A stretch of DNA of 64,000 nt, taken from the NCBI GenBank assembly GCA_946408825.1, contig CAMJTU010000002.1:154460-218459 (forward strand), written 5' to 3'. The notes under the pieces were generated by a model. That model worked only from the letters and a program-made list of their open reading frames with translations, had not been told where the DNA came from and did not search any database. This DNA comes from an uncultured Planctomycetaceae bacterium. GTDB taxonomy: Bacteria > Planctomycetota > Planctomycetia > Pirellulales > Thermoguttaceae. A program made the position numbers and the translations under genes. This document shows, piece after piece, positions 1-9,575 of the stretch (position 1 is the first letter of the stretch; each line of letters opens with the position of its first letter).

Positions 1-549
1 TACAACTCCGCGATTGAGGAATTTGAGAAGGCGGCAGCGTGTTCTGATTCCGACGTCAAAGCGCGCGCTTACTATGGCGAAGGCGCCGCGCAGGAATCGA
101 TCGCGTCCGTTTCTGACAACGACGAAGCCGTCGTCGCCGCGCTCGACGCCGCGAAAGCCTGCTACGAAAAAGTCGCGACTGCCTCTGCAACTTCTCCTTA
201 TGCGTCTCTTGCCAAGAAGCGTTTGGAAAGTCTCGCGAAAGCCGCGACCGTCGATTATTACAAAGCGATTGCTCACGCCTTCGTGACGTTGCCTGATCCC
301 GCCGACACGCCTTCGATTACTTCGGGAGACGATTCTCTTGACGTCGGTTCTCCTATCAACGTCGACGAGGAGTTCAAACTCAACGAAGAAGACGATTCCG
401 CTTCTGACGCCGCCGCGGCTACGGAAGAAAGCGCTTCCGCGGAAGCTCCTGCTGAAGAACCCGCTCAGACGGAGGCTCCTGCCGAGGAACCCGCCGCTCC
501 AGAAGGGGATTCCGCCGCTCCGGCGCCCGAGGCTGCCCCTGCCGAGTGA
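1..549 (+). CDS. C-terminal part of a tetratricopeptide-like protein with an acidic Ala/Pro/Glu tail (5' end outside window)
   Basis: The reading frame is open from the first base and ends at TGA 547-549, giving 182 visible residues. The first ~90 residues are helical and alanine-rich with a repeat-like look (EFEKAAACSDSDVKARAYYG, then AKACYEKVATASATSPYASL), which fits the last TPR/Sel1-type units of a longer protein. From about residue 100 the chain becomes low-complexity and acidic, with repeats of the type EAPAEEPA. Such tails are usually disordered. A similar E/A/P tail occurs on the binding protein at 41044-42393. A strong intrinsic terminator follows the stop. The role cannot be named from this fragment; the TPR assignment is an inference from composition and spacing. 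Confidence 0.6.
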   Translation, partial: YNSAIEEFEKAAACSDSDVKARAYYGEGAAQESIASVSDNDEAVVAALDAAKACYEKVATASATSPYASLAKKRLESLAKAATVDYYKAIAHAFVTLPDPADTPSITSGDDSLDVGSPINVDEEFKLNEEDDSASDAAAATEESASAEAPAEEPAQTEAPAEEPAAPEGDSAAPAPEAAPAE

Positions 550-582
550 TAAGCAGACTTAATTCGGACTCTTTACATAACG

Positions 583-617
583 ACCGCAGGCTCTTTCCTA
601 GAGACCTGCGGTTTTTT
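583..617 (+). terminator. Intrinsic terminator after the first gene
   Basis: An 8-bp perfect stem (ACCGCAGG 583-590 with CCTGCGGT 605-612) has a 14-nt loop and runs into six T residues. It lies 33 nt behind the stop codon at 549. Confidence 0.85.
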
Positions 618-727
618 GTTGGACTCCCTCTCTTTTCGCGTTAGCGTCGGCTTCTTCTCGCGTCCTTCACGTGTCGACCTTGCAGATAAATCAGACGCTT
701 GACGAATTGTCACGGCGGCGCTTTTGC

Positions 728-755
728 TTGAATTATAATCCTCGCGTCGTATAAT
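728..755 (+). promoter_or_regulatory. Predicted sigma70-type promoter of the glycosidase cluster
   Basis: TTGAAT (728-733) is separated by 16 nt from TATAAT (750-755). Transcription would begin near 762, leaving a leader of roughly 60 nt before the ATG at 820. A second TATAAT occurs at 734-739 but has no -35 box at normal distance. Confidence 0.5.
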
Positions 756-819
756 TCGATTTGTTCGTTCAAATGAAAGATTGAACAGCCAATTTAGTAT
801 TTTCGAGAGGTTTACGATT

Positions 820-1863
820 ATGGACGACCATAACGACGTTTTTTCGTTGACGAACGTTAATTTTTTGAGGCGAGACTTCTTAAAATCCTGTGCGATTGCG
901 TCGTTAAGCGTCGTTGGAGCCGGCGGAAGATTTGTCTTTGCCGAAGACGAACGTAAGTTTCACAACCCTATTCTTCCAGGCTCGACTGCCGATCCCGAAG
1001 TCTTGTTTTCGAGAAAAACCGGTCGAGTATACGTCTACCCAACTTCCGGAAACGGGTTTCAGACATGGTCGACCGATAATCTTGTCGATTGGCAATACGA
1101 AGGTTACGTCCTCCGCGCCTCCGACGTTCATTGGGATCACAGTAAGTTTTGGGCGCCGTCGATCATGGAGAAGAAGATCGGTGAAAACGAGTACAAGTAC
1201 TATTTTTATTACTGCTGTAACGAGAAACTAGGCGTCGCAGTTGGCGACGACCCTACAGGACCTTTTGTCGACTGCGGCGAAATTGTCGGTCACGACCTTC
1301 ATCCGAAGGGACGGCCCGGCGTCGAAATCGATCCTTTTGCTTTTTGCGATCCCGTTTCCGGCAAGAATTACTTCTATTGGGGCAACTCCTACCTTTGCGT
1401 CGCGGAACTTTCCGACGATTTGACGTCGATTCGACGGGAAACGATCAAGGACATTACGCCGCCGAATTTCTTCGAAGGGACTTACGTTTTTTATCGTAAC
1501 GGTCGCTATTACCTCACTTGGTCGAAGAACGACACTCGCGATCCGAATTACCAGGTCTGGGTTGCGACTTCAGATTCTCCCCTTGGTCCTTTTGTCAGTC
1601 CAGAAAAAGACCCGATTATTCTCTCTAAACGTCCTGAAAAAAGAATTCTTGGTCCGGGGCACCATTCGTTTTTGTTCCTGCCAAACGGCGAGAATTATAT
1701 TTTCTATCACCGCATCATTCAGCCCCAAAAACCTGGCGGATGGGGACGCGAAACGTGTCTTGACCGCTTTGAGTTTGCGCCGGACGGTTCGATCCCGCCT
1801 ATCGAGCCGACGCTTGAGGGCGTTTCGACCCCTGTCGATCTCAAGAGTTTGTCGGCAAATTGA
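820..1863 (+). CDS. Tat-exported glycoside hydrolase, GH43-like five-bladed propeller
   Basis: This 347-residue protein is probably an exported beta-xylosidase or alpha-L-arabinofuranosidase type enzyme acting on plant or algal polysaccharide side chains. The start is ATG 820, with GAGAGG about 10 nt upstream; a TTG at 781 is in frame but has no ribosome binding site. A twin-arginine signal (RRDFLK, residues 17-22) precedes a short hydrophobic stretch. The GH43 acidic triad is recognisable: Asp58 in STADPE (general base), Asp171 in GVEIDPF (pKa modulator) and Glu219 in NFFEGTY (general acid). Length matches single-domain GH43 enzymes. It is first in a co-directional set with the GH32-like, HzsA-like and flippase genes. 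Substrate and subfamily are not determinable by eye. Confidence 0.85.
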   Translation: MDDHNDVFSLTNVNFLRRDFLKSCAIASLSVVGAGGRFVFAEDERKFHNPILPGSTADPEVLFSRKTGRVYVYPTSGNGFQTWSTDNLVDWQYEGYVLRASDVHWDHSKFWAPSIMEKKIGENEYKYYFYYCCNEKLGVAVGDDPTGPFVDCGEIVGHDLHPKGRPGVEIDPFAFCDPVSGKNYFYWGNSYLCVAELSDDLTSIRRETIKDITPPNFFEGTYVFYRNGRYYLTWSKNDTRDPNYQVWVATSDSPLGPFVSPEKDPIILSKRPEKRILGPGHHSFLFLPNGENYIFYHRIIQPQKPGGWGRETCLDRFEFAPDGSIPPIEPTLEGVSTPVDLKSLSAN

Positions 1864-1915
1864 CGCGTCGTTGAGAGTTCCGTTTGCAAGTCGCTTGTCT
1901 GGAGACGCCCGAATC

Positions 1916-4012
1916 ATGAAATTGACAGTACGTTTTGTCTTAGCTCTTGCCTCTCTTATCGCGTGCGAGGCGCTTTACGCAGACGACGCCCCTCGCGACG
2001 TCTTGGAGTCCGCCGTAGTCTTTCTCGATTTTAGCGAATCCGATTCTGTCGACGTCGTCGCGAAACCTGGGTTTGAATTAGGCGTTTCGCTTGTCGACAG
2101 CGAGAAAGCCGACTCCCTTTCTCGGGGGGGCGACGGTCGCGTCGCCAGAGTTGCGCGAGGGGCGTATGCGACGGTTTCTGCTGAGACAAACGCGGCGCTC
2201 GACGATATTTCGGGACGTTCTATAACCTTTGGACTTCGCGTTAAATTTTCTCCGGACGCCTGGAATGATTCGCCTGTTATGTCGCGACATGGCGGTCACG
2301 AAAGACTTGCGTTCAATATTTTTTGTCTCAACGACCGTATCGGCGCGGAAGTTGGAACTACGAAAAACAACTCGCTCATGAACACGTACGCAGCGCGCGC
2401 CGACATGCTTAATCCAGACGCCGCGCTAAACGCGTGGCATGACGTTTATTGCCGCGTCGACGGCGTAAAAATGGAGCTTTTTGTCGACGGTCGATGTTAT
2501 GACGAAGATTTTATGCTAGGCGACCTTCGACCGGGCGAGGTCCCCTTTGCGATTGGCGCGCAGTACGACGCGCCAGACAGAGAACCACGCGCAGGTTTCG
2601 AAGGAGAAATTGATTTTCTAGCGTTCTGGAAACGCGCTTTGACAAACGAAGAAATTAGGCTTCTTTCCGGCGGCGATAACGCAGATTCTCGCGAACGAAC
2701 GGAACGGGCGATTTCTGAGAATCTTCAATACTGGACTCCGCCGGGAAGTTACGGCGTTGGAGACTGCATGCCCTTCACAGTCGACGGCGTTTTTCACTTC
2801 ATGTATTTGCTCGACAAGAATCGTCACGGGGCGAAAAACGGACTCGGAGCTCATCAGTGGATTCAAGCGACTTCGACAAATCTTAAGGATTGGATGCATC
2901 AGCCGTTCGTCTTGCCGATAACGGATCAGAACGAAGGGTCGATCTGCACCGGCTCCGTGTTTTTCCACGACGGAACGTATTACGCCTTCTACGCCAATAG
3001 GGCGGTGGAATATACGCTCCCTTCGGGCGAGACGAAGAAAGTTTTCGGACTCCTCTGCATGGCGGAGAGCCGCGACGGCGTCCACTTTGAGAAAAAACAG
3101 CCGCAACCTTTTTTGACGCTGCCCGAGGGCTACGCAGCAGGAACGCGCGATCCAGTTGTTTTCATTAATCCCGACGACGGACGTTTTCATTTGTATGCGA
3201 CAACGAGCTATCGCGGCAAGGGATGTTGGGCTCACGCTGTTTCCGACGATCTGAAAAACTGGACACTCCTTGATCCCGTGTATACTCACCTTCCGGGCGA
3301 GCCGGAGTGTCCCGATTGGTTTAAGTGGGGAGACTACTATTACGTGATTGCCAATCATCTCAACGGGTATTACAAAAGTTCTAAAAATCCTTTGGGACCG
3401 TGGGAGATTCCTGATAAACCAAACGTTCTCATGACGGGCCTTGTCAACGTTCCTAAGACGGCGCCTTTTGGCGACAATCGTCGCATTATCTGCGGTTGGA
3501 CTCGCGAGCGAGGTTTTGGAGGCGCGGCTGTTTTCCATGAGCTTATTCGCTTTGACGACGGAACTCTTGGGGAGAAATTCGTGCCCGAGATGATCCCCGA
3601 AACGGACGCGCCTGTTTTTTCCGGTCGTAATCTAACGTCTGACGCGCTTCAGAATCTACCGACTCCGCGCAACTTTAGACTCGTCGTGAAATTGGCTTAT
3701 GATCCGTCGCGACTTGATCAGCTTCGAGATTTCGTCGTTCAATACGCTCCGAATCGTTCGATTCGCGTCGTTTTTTCAGAACGCGCCGTTTATCTAAACG
3801 AAGTTAAAATCGAACGCGTCGATCTTTTGTCTGGCAATCTTGAACTTGACTGCGTCGCGACGCCGGTCGTCGTTGATTTGTGCGTCAACGGAGTCAGAAC
3901 TGCAACCTTCGCTTCTCGCGACCAAGAGACTCGCTCCATAAGCGTCGCCAACGACGCCGAGCCGACTCTTGTTGTCGAATCCTTGGAAATATTGCCCATT
4001 AAAGAACGTTGA
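1916..4012 (+). CDS. Secreted LamG + GH32-like glycoside hydrolase
   Basis: This 698-residue exported protein starts at ATG 1916, 52 nt after the GH43 gene. Residues 1-23 form a Sec signal peptide. Residues ~80-250 look like a LamG/concanavalin-type lectin domain (ITFGLRVKFSPDAW, then ELFVDGRCYDEDF). Residues ~270-600 form a clan GH-J-like propeller. Asp283 in GVGDCMPF takes the nucleophile position, RDP is at 411-413, and Glu464-Cys465 in GEPECPDWF matches the EC motif of GH32. The opening motif GDCMP differs from the WMNDPNG of classical invertases, so fructan specificity should not be assumed. A beta-sandwich-like tail follows, as in GH32. The likely role is cleavage of an oligosaccharide outside the cytoplasm, with the LamG domain binding carbohydrate. 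Confidence 0.75.
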   Translation: MKLTVRFVLALASLIACEALYADDAPRDVLESAVVFLDFSESDSVDVVAKPGFELGVSLVDSEKADSLSRGGDGRVARVARGAYATVSAETNAALDDISGRSITFGLRVKFSPDAWNDSPVMSRHGGHERLAFNIFCLNDRIGAEVGTTKNNSLMNTYAARADMLNPDAALNAWHDVYCRVDGVKMELFVDGRCYDEDFMLGDLRPGEVPFAIGAQYDAPDREPRAGFEGEIDFLAFWKRALTNEEIRLLSGGDNADSRERTERAISENLQYWTPPGSYGVGDCMPFTVDGVFHFMYLLDKNRHGAKNGLGAHQWIQATSTNLKDWMHQPFVLPITDQNEGSICTGSVFFHDGTYYAFYANRAVEYTLPSGETKKVFGLLCMAESRDGVHFEKKQPQPFLTLPEGYAAGTRDPVVFINPDDGRFHLYATTSYRGKGCWAHAVSDDLKNWTLLDPVYTHLPGEPECPDWFKWGDYYYVIANHLNGYYKSSKNPLGPWEIPDKPNVLMTGLVNVPKTAPFGDNRRIICGWTRERGFGGAAVFHELIRFDDGTLGEKFVPEMIPETDAPVFSGRNLTSDALQNLPTPRNFRLVVKLAYDPSRLDQLRDFVVQYAPNRSIRVVFSERAVYLNEVKIERVDLLSGNLELDCVATPVVVDLCVNGVRTATFASRDQETRSISVANDAEPTLVVESLEILPIKER

Positions 4013-4038
4013 TAATTCCCTTGTTAGACGGTAAAAAA

Positions 4039-7000
4039 ATGAAGCGATTTTCGTTCTTACTTGCGGCGACGCTTTGCGTCGTTACGTGGCGATCCGGCGT
4101 TCTCGCGCAGTTGCCCCCGACGATTAACCGCGTGAGCGTCGTTGACAGCGCCGTCGACGTTCCCGATTTCTTTGACGACGACTTCGTTGTCGATTCTTTT
4201 ACCCCGGAGATGAAAACGGCGATAGCGCCCGTACGCAATTCCTTTATTTTTCCGAGCGATCAAGCGTTCAACGAACGCCCCCTTACGGTAGAGTTGTGGG
4301 CGCGGATTAACTCTTCCGACGAATTTCAGATATTTGTCGCGAACGAGGAGAAAAGTTCGCCTCGTCATTGGGAACTTTACACGTTTGCTAAGACGGGAGC
4401 GCTTTCGCTTTACGTCCCGGGCAATCGGAAGAATCAGACGATTACTTCGGAGCGTAATCTTTCGGACGGCAAGGTTCATTATCTTGGGCTTGTCATGGAC
4501 CCTGCGGAAGCGCGTCTCTACGTCGACGGAGAGCTTGTCGGGAAGGGCGAACTTGATCTCGAACCGTCTCCAATTCCGGACGACGCTCAATTTGCAATTG
4601 GCTCCTTGGTTAACCGAGATATTTTCTGCAACGGCGCCGTCGACGAAGTACGGATATCTAAAGGGAGCAGAGAGTTTTCGCCAAATTCAATTCCTACCGC
4701 TCCGTTAGTAGCGGACGCTTCGACGCTTTTTCTCTGTCATTTCGACGTTCCGCGAGGAAAAGTCGCGACTGCCAAACGTCAAGCGTTTGCCGACCTTTTA
4801 CGTGAAACGATTCCGCGTCAAGAACCGTTGAAGGTCGAGCGTTTTGCCGACGCTCCGAAATACCTCCAGGCGCCGCGCGACGCCGACGACGTATGTTCTG
4901 TTAAGTCTTTTCAACAAATAGACCAGGAACTATTTAACGACGAGACGAAGGTCTCGGTCGAAGGATCGCTTGCCCAAAAATACGGAGGACAAATCGAAAC
5001 GACGACGAGAGTCGCGCTGGATCGTCTTTTTCCCTCCGGCGGACTTGAAATCGAGGTAAAGCCTGGCGACAAGCCCGCAAAAAACATTCCAATCCAACCT
5101 GTCGATAAAGTTCGCTTTGACGCGCGTGTCGCGCAGCTTCCAGATTCTCCGTTCCATGCCGACGATTTTCGTCAAGGCGTTTTTGACGCGTGGGGCGAAC
5201 GTTTCCTTGAACTTGAAGCGGAACTTTCCGGGGATCGAGTCCCTCCGCGCGGCGCCGCCGAGCAAGTTTACGACGTAAACGCGCTTGTCTATCCCGATCG
5301 AGAAAAAACGCCCGTTCAAGTTGTTCTTCGACGCGTTCGCGCGCTCCTTGACGCCGGCGCGTTTGTAGAGGACTCCGCGTTCGAATCGCTTGAACGAAAT
5401 TTCGCCGCGTTTGAGGCGGCGATAGAGAAAGAAGCATGCGACGACGCGTATTTTGCCGATAAAGAACAAACGATCGCCGATTATTTTGTCGCTTGCGCGT
5501 TCCGTCGTCTTATCATGTTTTCTCAAGAGGAGACTTCCGACCTCGATCGCGTTATGTTTCTTGCGCGCGGGTGCTATGCCGGTTCGAGGCTGACAAATAA
5601 ATTCAATACGGATCGAATCGGCGGACACATGGCGACCCAGATTTACGGTTTCAATACGATCCATGGGGGCGGAATCTTCGCCATTGAAGACTGGAAGGGA
5701 AAAACGCCCAAAATAACGGATCTTATCGCCGGTAAAAAAGTGGTCGCGACGAAGTTGCACGATCGACTTGCCGGACGTGAACTTGTCGGCGGCGCGTTCT
5801 ATAAGCCCGAATTGAGTTACGACGGCAAGACGATCTATTTTTCGTGGCAAAATTCACAAGAGCACCGTTGGATTTGGACTCCAGACACAACGTGGAGTAT
5901 TTTCAAGACGCGTGTCGATAGTTCTGAGATTGAACAGCTTACAGACGGTTCGTACAACGATTTCGACGTGTGCGAACTCCCCTCGGGGCGTCTCGTTTTT
6001 TGCTCTGAACGCCGCGGCGGTTTCATTCGTTGTTTTGGCGAGGACGCGTCGCTTCGCGTAACGACCGCCGTTATGCACTCCATGAAGAACGACGGTTCTG
6101 ATATTTATCCGATCAGCTACTTTGAAACGAGCGAATGGCGTCCGACCGTCGATAACAACGGCGCGCTTGTTTATTCGCGATGGGACTACACAGACCGAGA
6201 AAATTGCCTCGGCTCCACCTACTGGACCTGCGCTCCCGACGGTCGCAACCCTCGATCGCCGCAAGGGAATTATCCTTACCCTTGGGACGTCTTTGAAGAT
6301 TGCGAACATGGCGATCATCGTTTTGGACGTTGCGACGACGCGCCTTCCGGATTGCCAATGACGCAAATGCAGTTTCGTCCGATTCCCGGTTCTCACAAGT
6401 ATGTTTTTACCGCGGCTCCACACCATGGCGAATCTTTTGGTTCGCTGTGCGTTCTCGATCTGCGTGTTCCGAACGACAACCATATGAGTCAGATACGCCG
6501 AATTACGCCGTTTGAGGCGTTCCCGGAATCGGAAACATACGGTCGGAGTCAATATCGATATGGCGCTCCTTGGCCTCTGAGCGAGGATCTTTTCCTCTGC
6601 AACAGCTGGGAAGACCTTGTCATGCTTGATCGTTATGGCAACGAAGAACTGCTCTGCGAACGCGAACTCCTGCCGATAGGTTACGATCCGCGTTTACGCC
6701 TTTCCGAGCCGATTCCGTTACGACCGCGCCCAACGCCTCCGGTCGTCGCGCAGCAAACGGCGCAGGGCGAGGATTTTGAGGACTTGGACAGAACGGCGAC
6801 GATTGGCGTCGTCAACGTTAATATCCATGATCGTCCGTTCCCCAAGGATCGGCCAATTAAGCGTTTGCGAGTTCTCCAGGTTATTCCGAAGTCTAATCCG
6901 TGGATGGATCGTCCCTTCGTTGGTTACGCGACTGAAAACACGCCGCGCATTCCCTTGGGAACCGTTCCTGTCGAGGAAGACGGAAGCGCGTATTTTGAAG

Positions 7001-7626
7001 CGCCTTATGGCAAACAGTTAATCTTCCAGGCTCTTGACGAAAACAACATGGCGGTTCAGACGATGCGCGCCGTCGCTTTTGTTCATCCCGGAGAGAAACT
7101 TGTGTGCGTCGGATGTCATGAACCAACGACGGAGAGCGTTCCGAACGCCGACGATTCGGCTCAACCGCTAGCTTTCCAACGCCCTGCGTCTAAACTGGAG
7201 CCTGAGTGCGGTCCGATCGAGCCGATCAATTATTATCGCCTTATTAAACCGACGGCGGAGAAGAGTTGCATTCCCTGCCATCTTGAAAAAAACGTCGATT
7301 TGAAATCTATGGAACATGAGGACTTGCGTCCTTATGTCTACTATTATAGCGGTTCGATGCTCGGAGGACTTACGACGACGGGCTCGCATGGCGGTTCGCG
7401 TTCGCGCCCGGGGCGCGTCGGCGCGTCTGAATCGAAACTTGGCTTGATTCTTTTCGACGAAAATCATCGCGATTCGGTCTCTGACGAGGATCGGCGCAAG
7501 TTCATTCTTTGGCTTGACGCGAACGCGTTACGACTTGGCGCGTTCCAAGACGAAGAAGCGCAGAAACGCGGCGAACTCGTCTGGCCGCTCCTTGACGTCG
7601 AACCCTGTCGCGAATATTCGCCCTGA
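4039..7626 (+). CDS. Secreted LamG + hydrazine synthase alpha-subunit-like di-haem c-type cytochrome
   Basis: The 1195-residue protein starts at ATG 4039, 26 nt after the GH32-like gene; an in-frame TTG at 4009 overlaps the previous stop and was not used. Residues 1-25 are a Sec signal. Residues ~60-200 form a LamG-like domain. A conserved block (GSRLTNKFNTDRIGGH, about 520-545) and a TolB-like propeller (KPELSYDGKTIYFSW, about 600 onward) follow. The C-terminal part has the typical run VEEDGSAYFEAPYGKQL, then two c-type haem motifs: CVGCH (1023-1027) and CIPCH (1077-1081). This order matches the HZS_alpha-type family abundant in Planctomycetes and Verrucomicrobia, most members of which are not in anammox bacteria. 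True hydrazine synthesis is unlikely because no beta/gamma subunit gene is nearby. A periplasmic redox or polysaccharide-linked role is an inference. Confidence 0.8.
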   Translation: MKRFSFLLAATLCVVTWRSGVLAQLPPTINRVSVVDSAVDVPDFFDDDFVVDSFTPEMKTAIAPVRNSFIFPSDQAFNERPLTVELWARINSSDEFQIFVANEEKSSPRHWELYTFAKTGALSLYVPGNRKNQTITSERNLSDGKVHYLGLVMDPAEARLYVDGELVGKGELDLEPSPIPDDAQFAIGSLVNRDIFCNGAVDEVRISKGSREFSPNSIPTAPLVADASTLFLCHFDVPRGKVATAKRQAFADLLRETIPRQEPLKVERFADAPKYLQAPRDADDVCSVKSFQQIDQELFNDETKVSVEGSLAQKYGGQIETTTRVALDRLFPSGGLEIEVKPGDKPAKNIPIQPVDKVRFDARVAQLPDSPFHADDFRQGVFDAWGERFLELEAELSGDRVPPRGAAEQVYDVNALVYPDREKTPVQVVLRRVRALLDAGAFVEDSAFESLERNFAAFEAAIEKEACDDAYFADKEQTIADYFVACAFRRLIMFSQEETSDLDRVMFLARGCYAGSRLTNKFNTDRIGGHMATQIYGFNTIHGGGIFAIEDWKGKTPKITDLIAGKKVVATKLHDRLAGRELVGGAFYKPELSYDGKTIYFSWQNSQEHRWIWTPDTTWSIFKTRVDSSEIEQLTDGSYNDFDVCELPSGRLVFCSERRGGFIRCFGEDASLRVTTAVMHSMKNDGSDIYPISYFETSEWRPTVDNNGALVYSRWDYTDRENCLGSTYWTCAPDGRNPRSPQGNYPYPWDVFEDCEHGDHRFGRCDDAPSGLPMTQMQFRPIPGSHKYVFTAAPHHGESFGSLCVLDLRVPNDNHMSQIRRITPFEAFPESETYGRSQYRYGAPWPLSEDLFLCNSWEDLVMLDRYGNEELLCERELLPIGYDPRLRLSEPIPLRPRPTPPVVAQQTAQGEDFEDLDRTATIGVVNVNIHDRPFPKDRPIKRLRVLQVIPKSNPWMDRPFVGYATENTPRIPLGTVPVEEDGSAYFEAPYGKQLIFQALDENNMAVQTMRAVAFVHPGEKLVCVGCHEPTTESVPNADDSAQPLAFQRPASKLEPECGPIEPINYYRLIKPTAEKSCIPCHLEKNVDLKSMEHEDLRPYVYYYSGSMLGGLTTTGSHGGSRSRPGRVGASESKLGLILFDENHRDSVSDEDRRKFILWLDANALRLGAFQDEEAQKRGELVWPLLDVEPCREYSP

Positions 7627-7662
7627 CGTTATATTTTCGCCGTTCCTTTTGCCGAAAGCGCT

Positions 7663-9288
7663 ATGAAGAAGCCCGTCGTACGACTTTTGCAAGGCGCAGG
7701 TTTGTCCTGCGCCTCGTTGATCGTTCGAATCGCGTTTGGTCTTTTTCTCACGCCGTATATGCTCTCGGCGTTAGGGGATCGCGCGTTTGGTATTTTTGCG
7801 CTATCGTCGCTTTTCGCAGGTTGGTGCGGACTTCTTGACTTCGGATTGACGACGACGACGAGCCGCTATGTCACGCGGTATTACACCAAGGACGACTGGA
7901 CGGGCGTAAACGAAACGGGGTCGACCGCGATTACGCTCTTCGGCGGAATCTCCGCGCTTGTTTTTCTTCTCGCCTGTCTCGCGTTTTTTGCCGCGCGGCT
8001 TCTTAACGACGTCTTAGACGAATCAGGTCTCCTTGCCGCCGCGCTCTTCTTTGCCGGGCTTTCTTTTGCAATATCCAAGGTCGCCGACGGATTTTGCGGA
8101 GTAATTCGCGGGACGTTGCGACAAGAATATACCGGCTGGACGGCGCTGATAACGCGTATTGCGATCGGTTTGACGAACCTTGCCGTTCTTTGGCTTGGCG
8201 GCGGCGTAGTAGCTCTTCTCGTCGCAAACAGCGTGATTACCGCGTTGCAATTAATCGCATATATGGCGTTGACGCGGATCGCGGCGCCACAATTTCGGTT
8301 TTCTTTACAGTTCTTTCGTAAAGATCGCGTTCGTTCGCTTTTTAGCTACAGTTTTTTCGCGTTTCTAGCGCAGGCGGGCGAAATTGCCGTAAATCGTAGC
8401 GATTTAATCGTAATAGCCGCGCTGGCGTCGATAGAAGACGTTACAGCTTACAATCTTGTCGTCGTGACGCTCGTTAGCTACTTCAATTCGTTTCTCACAG
8501 AGGGTTCGTCATGGGAGACGAACTGGTTCGCGCACCTTGCCGCGAAAGAGCACACCGAAGAGGACGACAATCACGCTGAAACCGCACGTCGAAGTTTCAA
8601 GGAAGGATTCCTTCGAACGTTTGGCTATGCCGGCGATAATGAGAATCTTTCAGAGGAGTTCCATCGATCTCGTTCCGCGATAACGCGAGCGTCTCTTTAC
8701 GCGTCAATATTTGGCGCCTTTGGGATTCTCCTTTTGGGTCGAGTCTTTATCGAACGTTGGATTGGCCCTAAATATCTGTTCGCCTTTCCAGCTCTCGCGC
8801 TATGCATAACGGCTCAGGGACTATATCGTGGAAGCGCGGAAGTTAATTCTCGGATGCTTCAGGGCGTCGCGCGTCATCAAGTTTTAGCGGTCGGCGCGAT
8901 TTTGCATGGGGTTGCAAATATTATTCTTAGCGTTCTGTTTGTTCGCATGGGATTGGGACTTGTGGGTGTCGCGCTGGGAACAGTCGTTCCAGGGGTGGCG
9001 ATTTACTATTTTTGGCTTCCAAACGTGGCGTGTCGGTTAGTTGGCGAGAAGCGAAGCGTTTATTGGAGACGTCAGATTTGGGGAACTGCAGTCGCGCTTT
9101 TGGCGACGCTCGCGCCAACGCTCGTAATCGCGCCTCGGGCGACGCCAAATTATCTTTCGACGATCTCCTACGGATTCCTCGCGCTTGTCATGTACCTCCC
9201 TGTCGTCTTTCTCCTTGGATTATCCGCAGATGAACGCGTTTGGTTCAAGCGTTTTATCGTGAAAAGATTATTTCGTCGCGACAACTGA
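7663..9288 (+). CDS. Polysaccharide flippase-like membrane protein (Wzx/MOP superfamily)
   Basis: This 541-residue integral membrane protein has about 12-14 hydrophobic segments distributed over its whole length. The opening (GLFLTPYMLSALGDRAFGIF, then LLDFGLTTTTSRYV) is characteristic of Wzx/RfbX-type lipid-linked oligosaccharide exporters. The loop at residues ~285-345 is unusually charged (HTEEDDNHAETARRSF) and separates the two halves of the transporter. The ATG at 7663 lies 36 nt after the HzsA-like gene, so it is probably the last gene of that transcript. Known members flip undecaprenyl-linked sugars across the inner membrane. No glycosyltransferase or polymerase lies beside it, so its substrate is unknown. 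Family assignment is firm; partnership with the hydrolases upstream is inferred from position only. Confidence 0.8.
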   Translation: MKKPVVRLLQGAGLSCASLIVRIAFGLFLTPYMLSALGDRAFGIFALSSLFAGWCGLLDFGLTTTTSRYVTRYYTKDDWTGVNETGSTAITLFGGISALVFLLACLAFFAARLLNDVLDESGLLAAALFFAGLSFAISKVADGFCGVIRGTLRQEYTGWTALITRIAIGLTNLAVLWLGGGVVALLVANSVITALQLIAYMALTRIAAPQFRFSLQFFRKDRVRSLFSYSFFAFLAQAGEIAVNRSDLIVIAALASIEDVTAYNLVVVTLVSYFNSFLTEGSSWETNWFAHLAAKEHTEEDDNHAETARRSFKEGFLRTFGYAGDNENLSEEFHRSRSAITRASLYASIFGAFGILLLGRVFIERWIGPKYLFAFPALALCITAQGLYRGSAEVNSRMLQGVARHQVLAVGAILHGVANIILSVLFVRMGLGLVGVALGTVVPGVAIYYFWLPNVACRLVGEKRSVYWRRQIWGTAVALLATLAPTLVIAPRATPNYLSTISYGFLALVMYLPVVFLLGLSADERVWFKRFIVKRLFRRDN

Positions 9289-9551
9289 ACGGCCCTAAAG
9301 ATTCGAGATTTCTTCGCCCAAGGATATGCCAAATTTTTCTTTCTTGCGTTCTTCGGGAAAACGCGCCGTTTAACGTTATTCTTGCGCGATCAAATTCTTG
9401 AGAATCGTTTTTTCTTTTTTGGCGTGACTGTTCTGAGCGCCTGTACGTTCGGTTTTGAGGGTGATTATGTGGCGTTTACGGAGTCTCTCAAGCTAATCGA
9501 TAAAATCGTTATAATATGCCAGTTAAAAAGGGAAAAATAGAAAAAAGAGTA

Positions 9552-9575
9552 AAAACCCCCTAAAAGAGGGGTTTT
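9552..9575. terminator. Bidirectional terminator-like hairpin
   Basis: AAAACCCC (9552-9559) pairs perfectly with GGGGTTTT (9568-9575) around an 8-nt loop. The A/T ends give each strand a short U tract. It sits about 260 nt behind the flippase gene, so it may end that transcript or belong to a small unrecognised transcript. Confidence 0.55.

Noticed and set aside
4039..7626. Evidence for anammox metabolism
   Set aside because: Only an alpha-like family member with an altered haem site; no beta/gamma subunit or other anammox gene is near.
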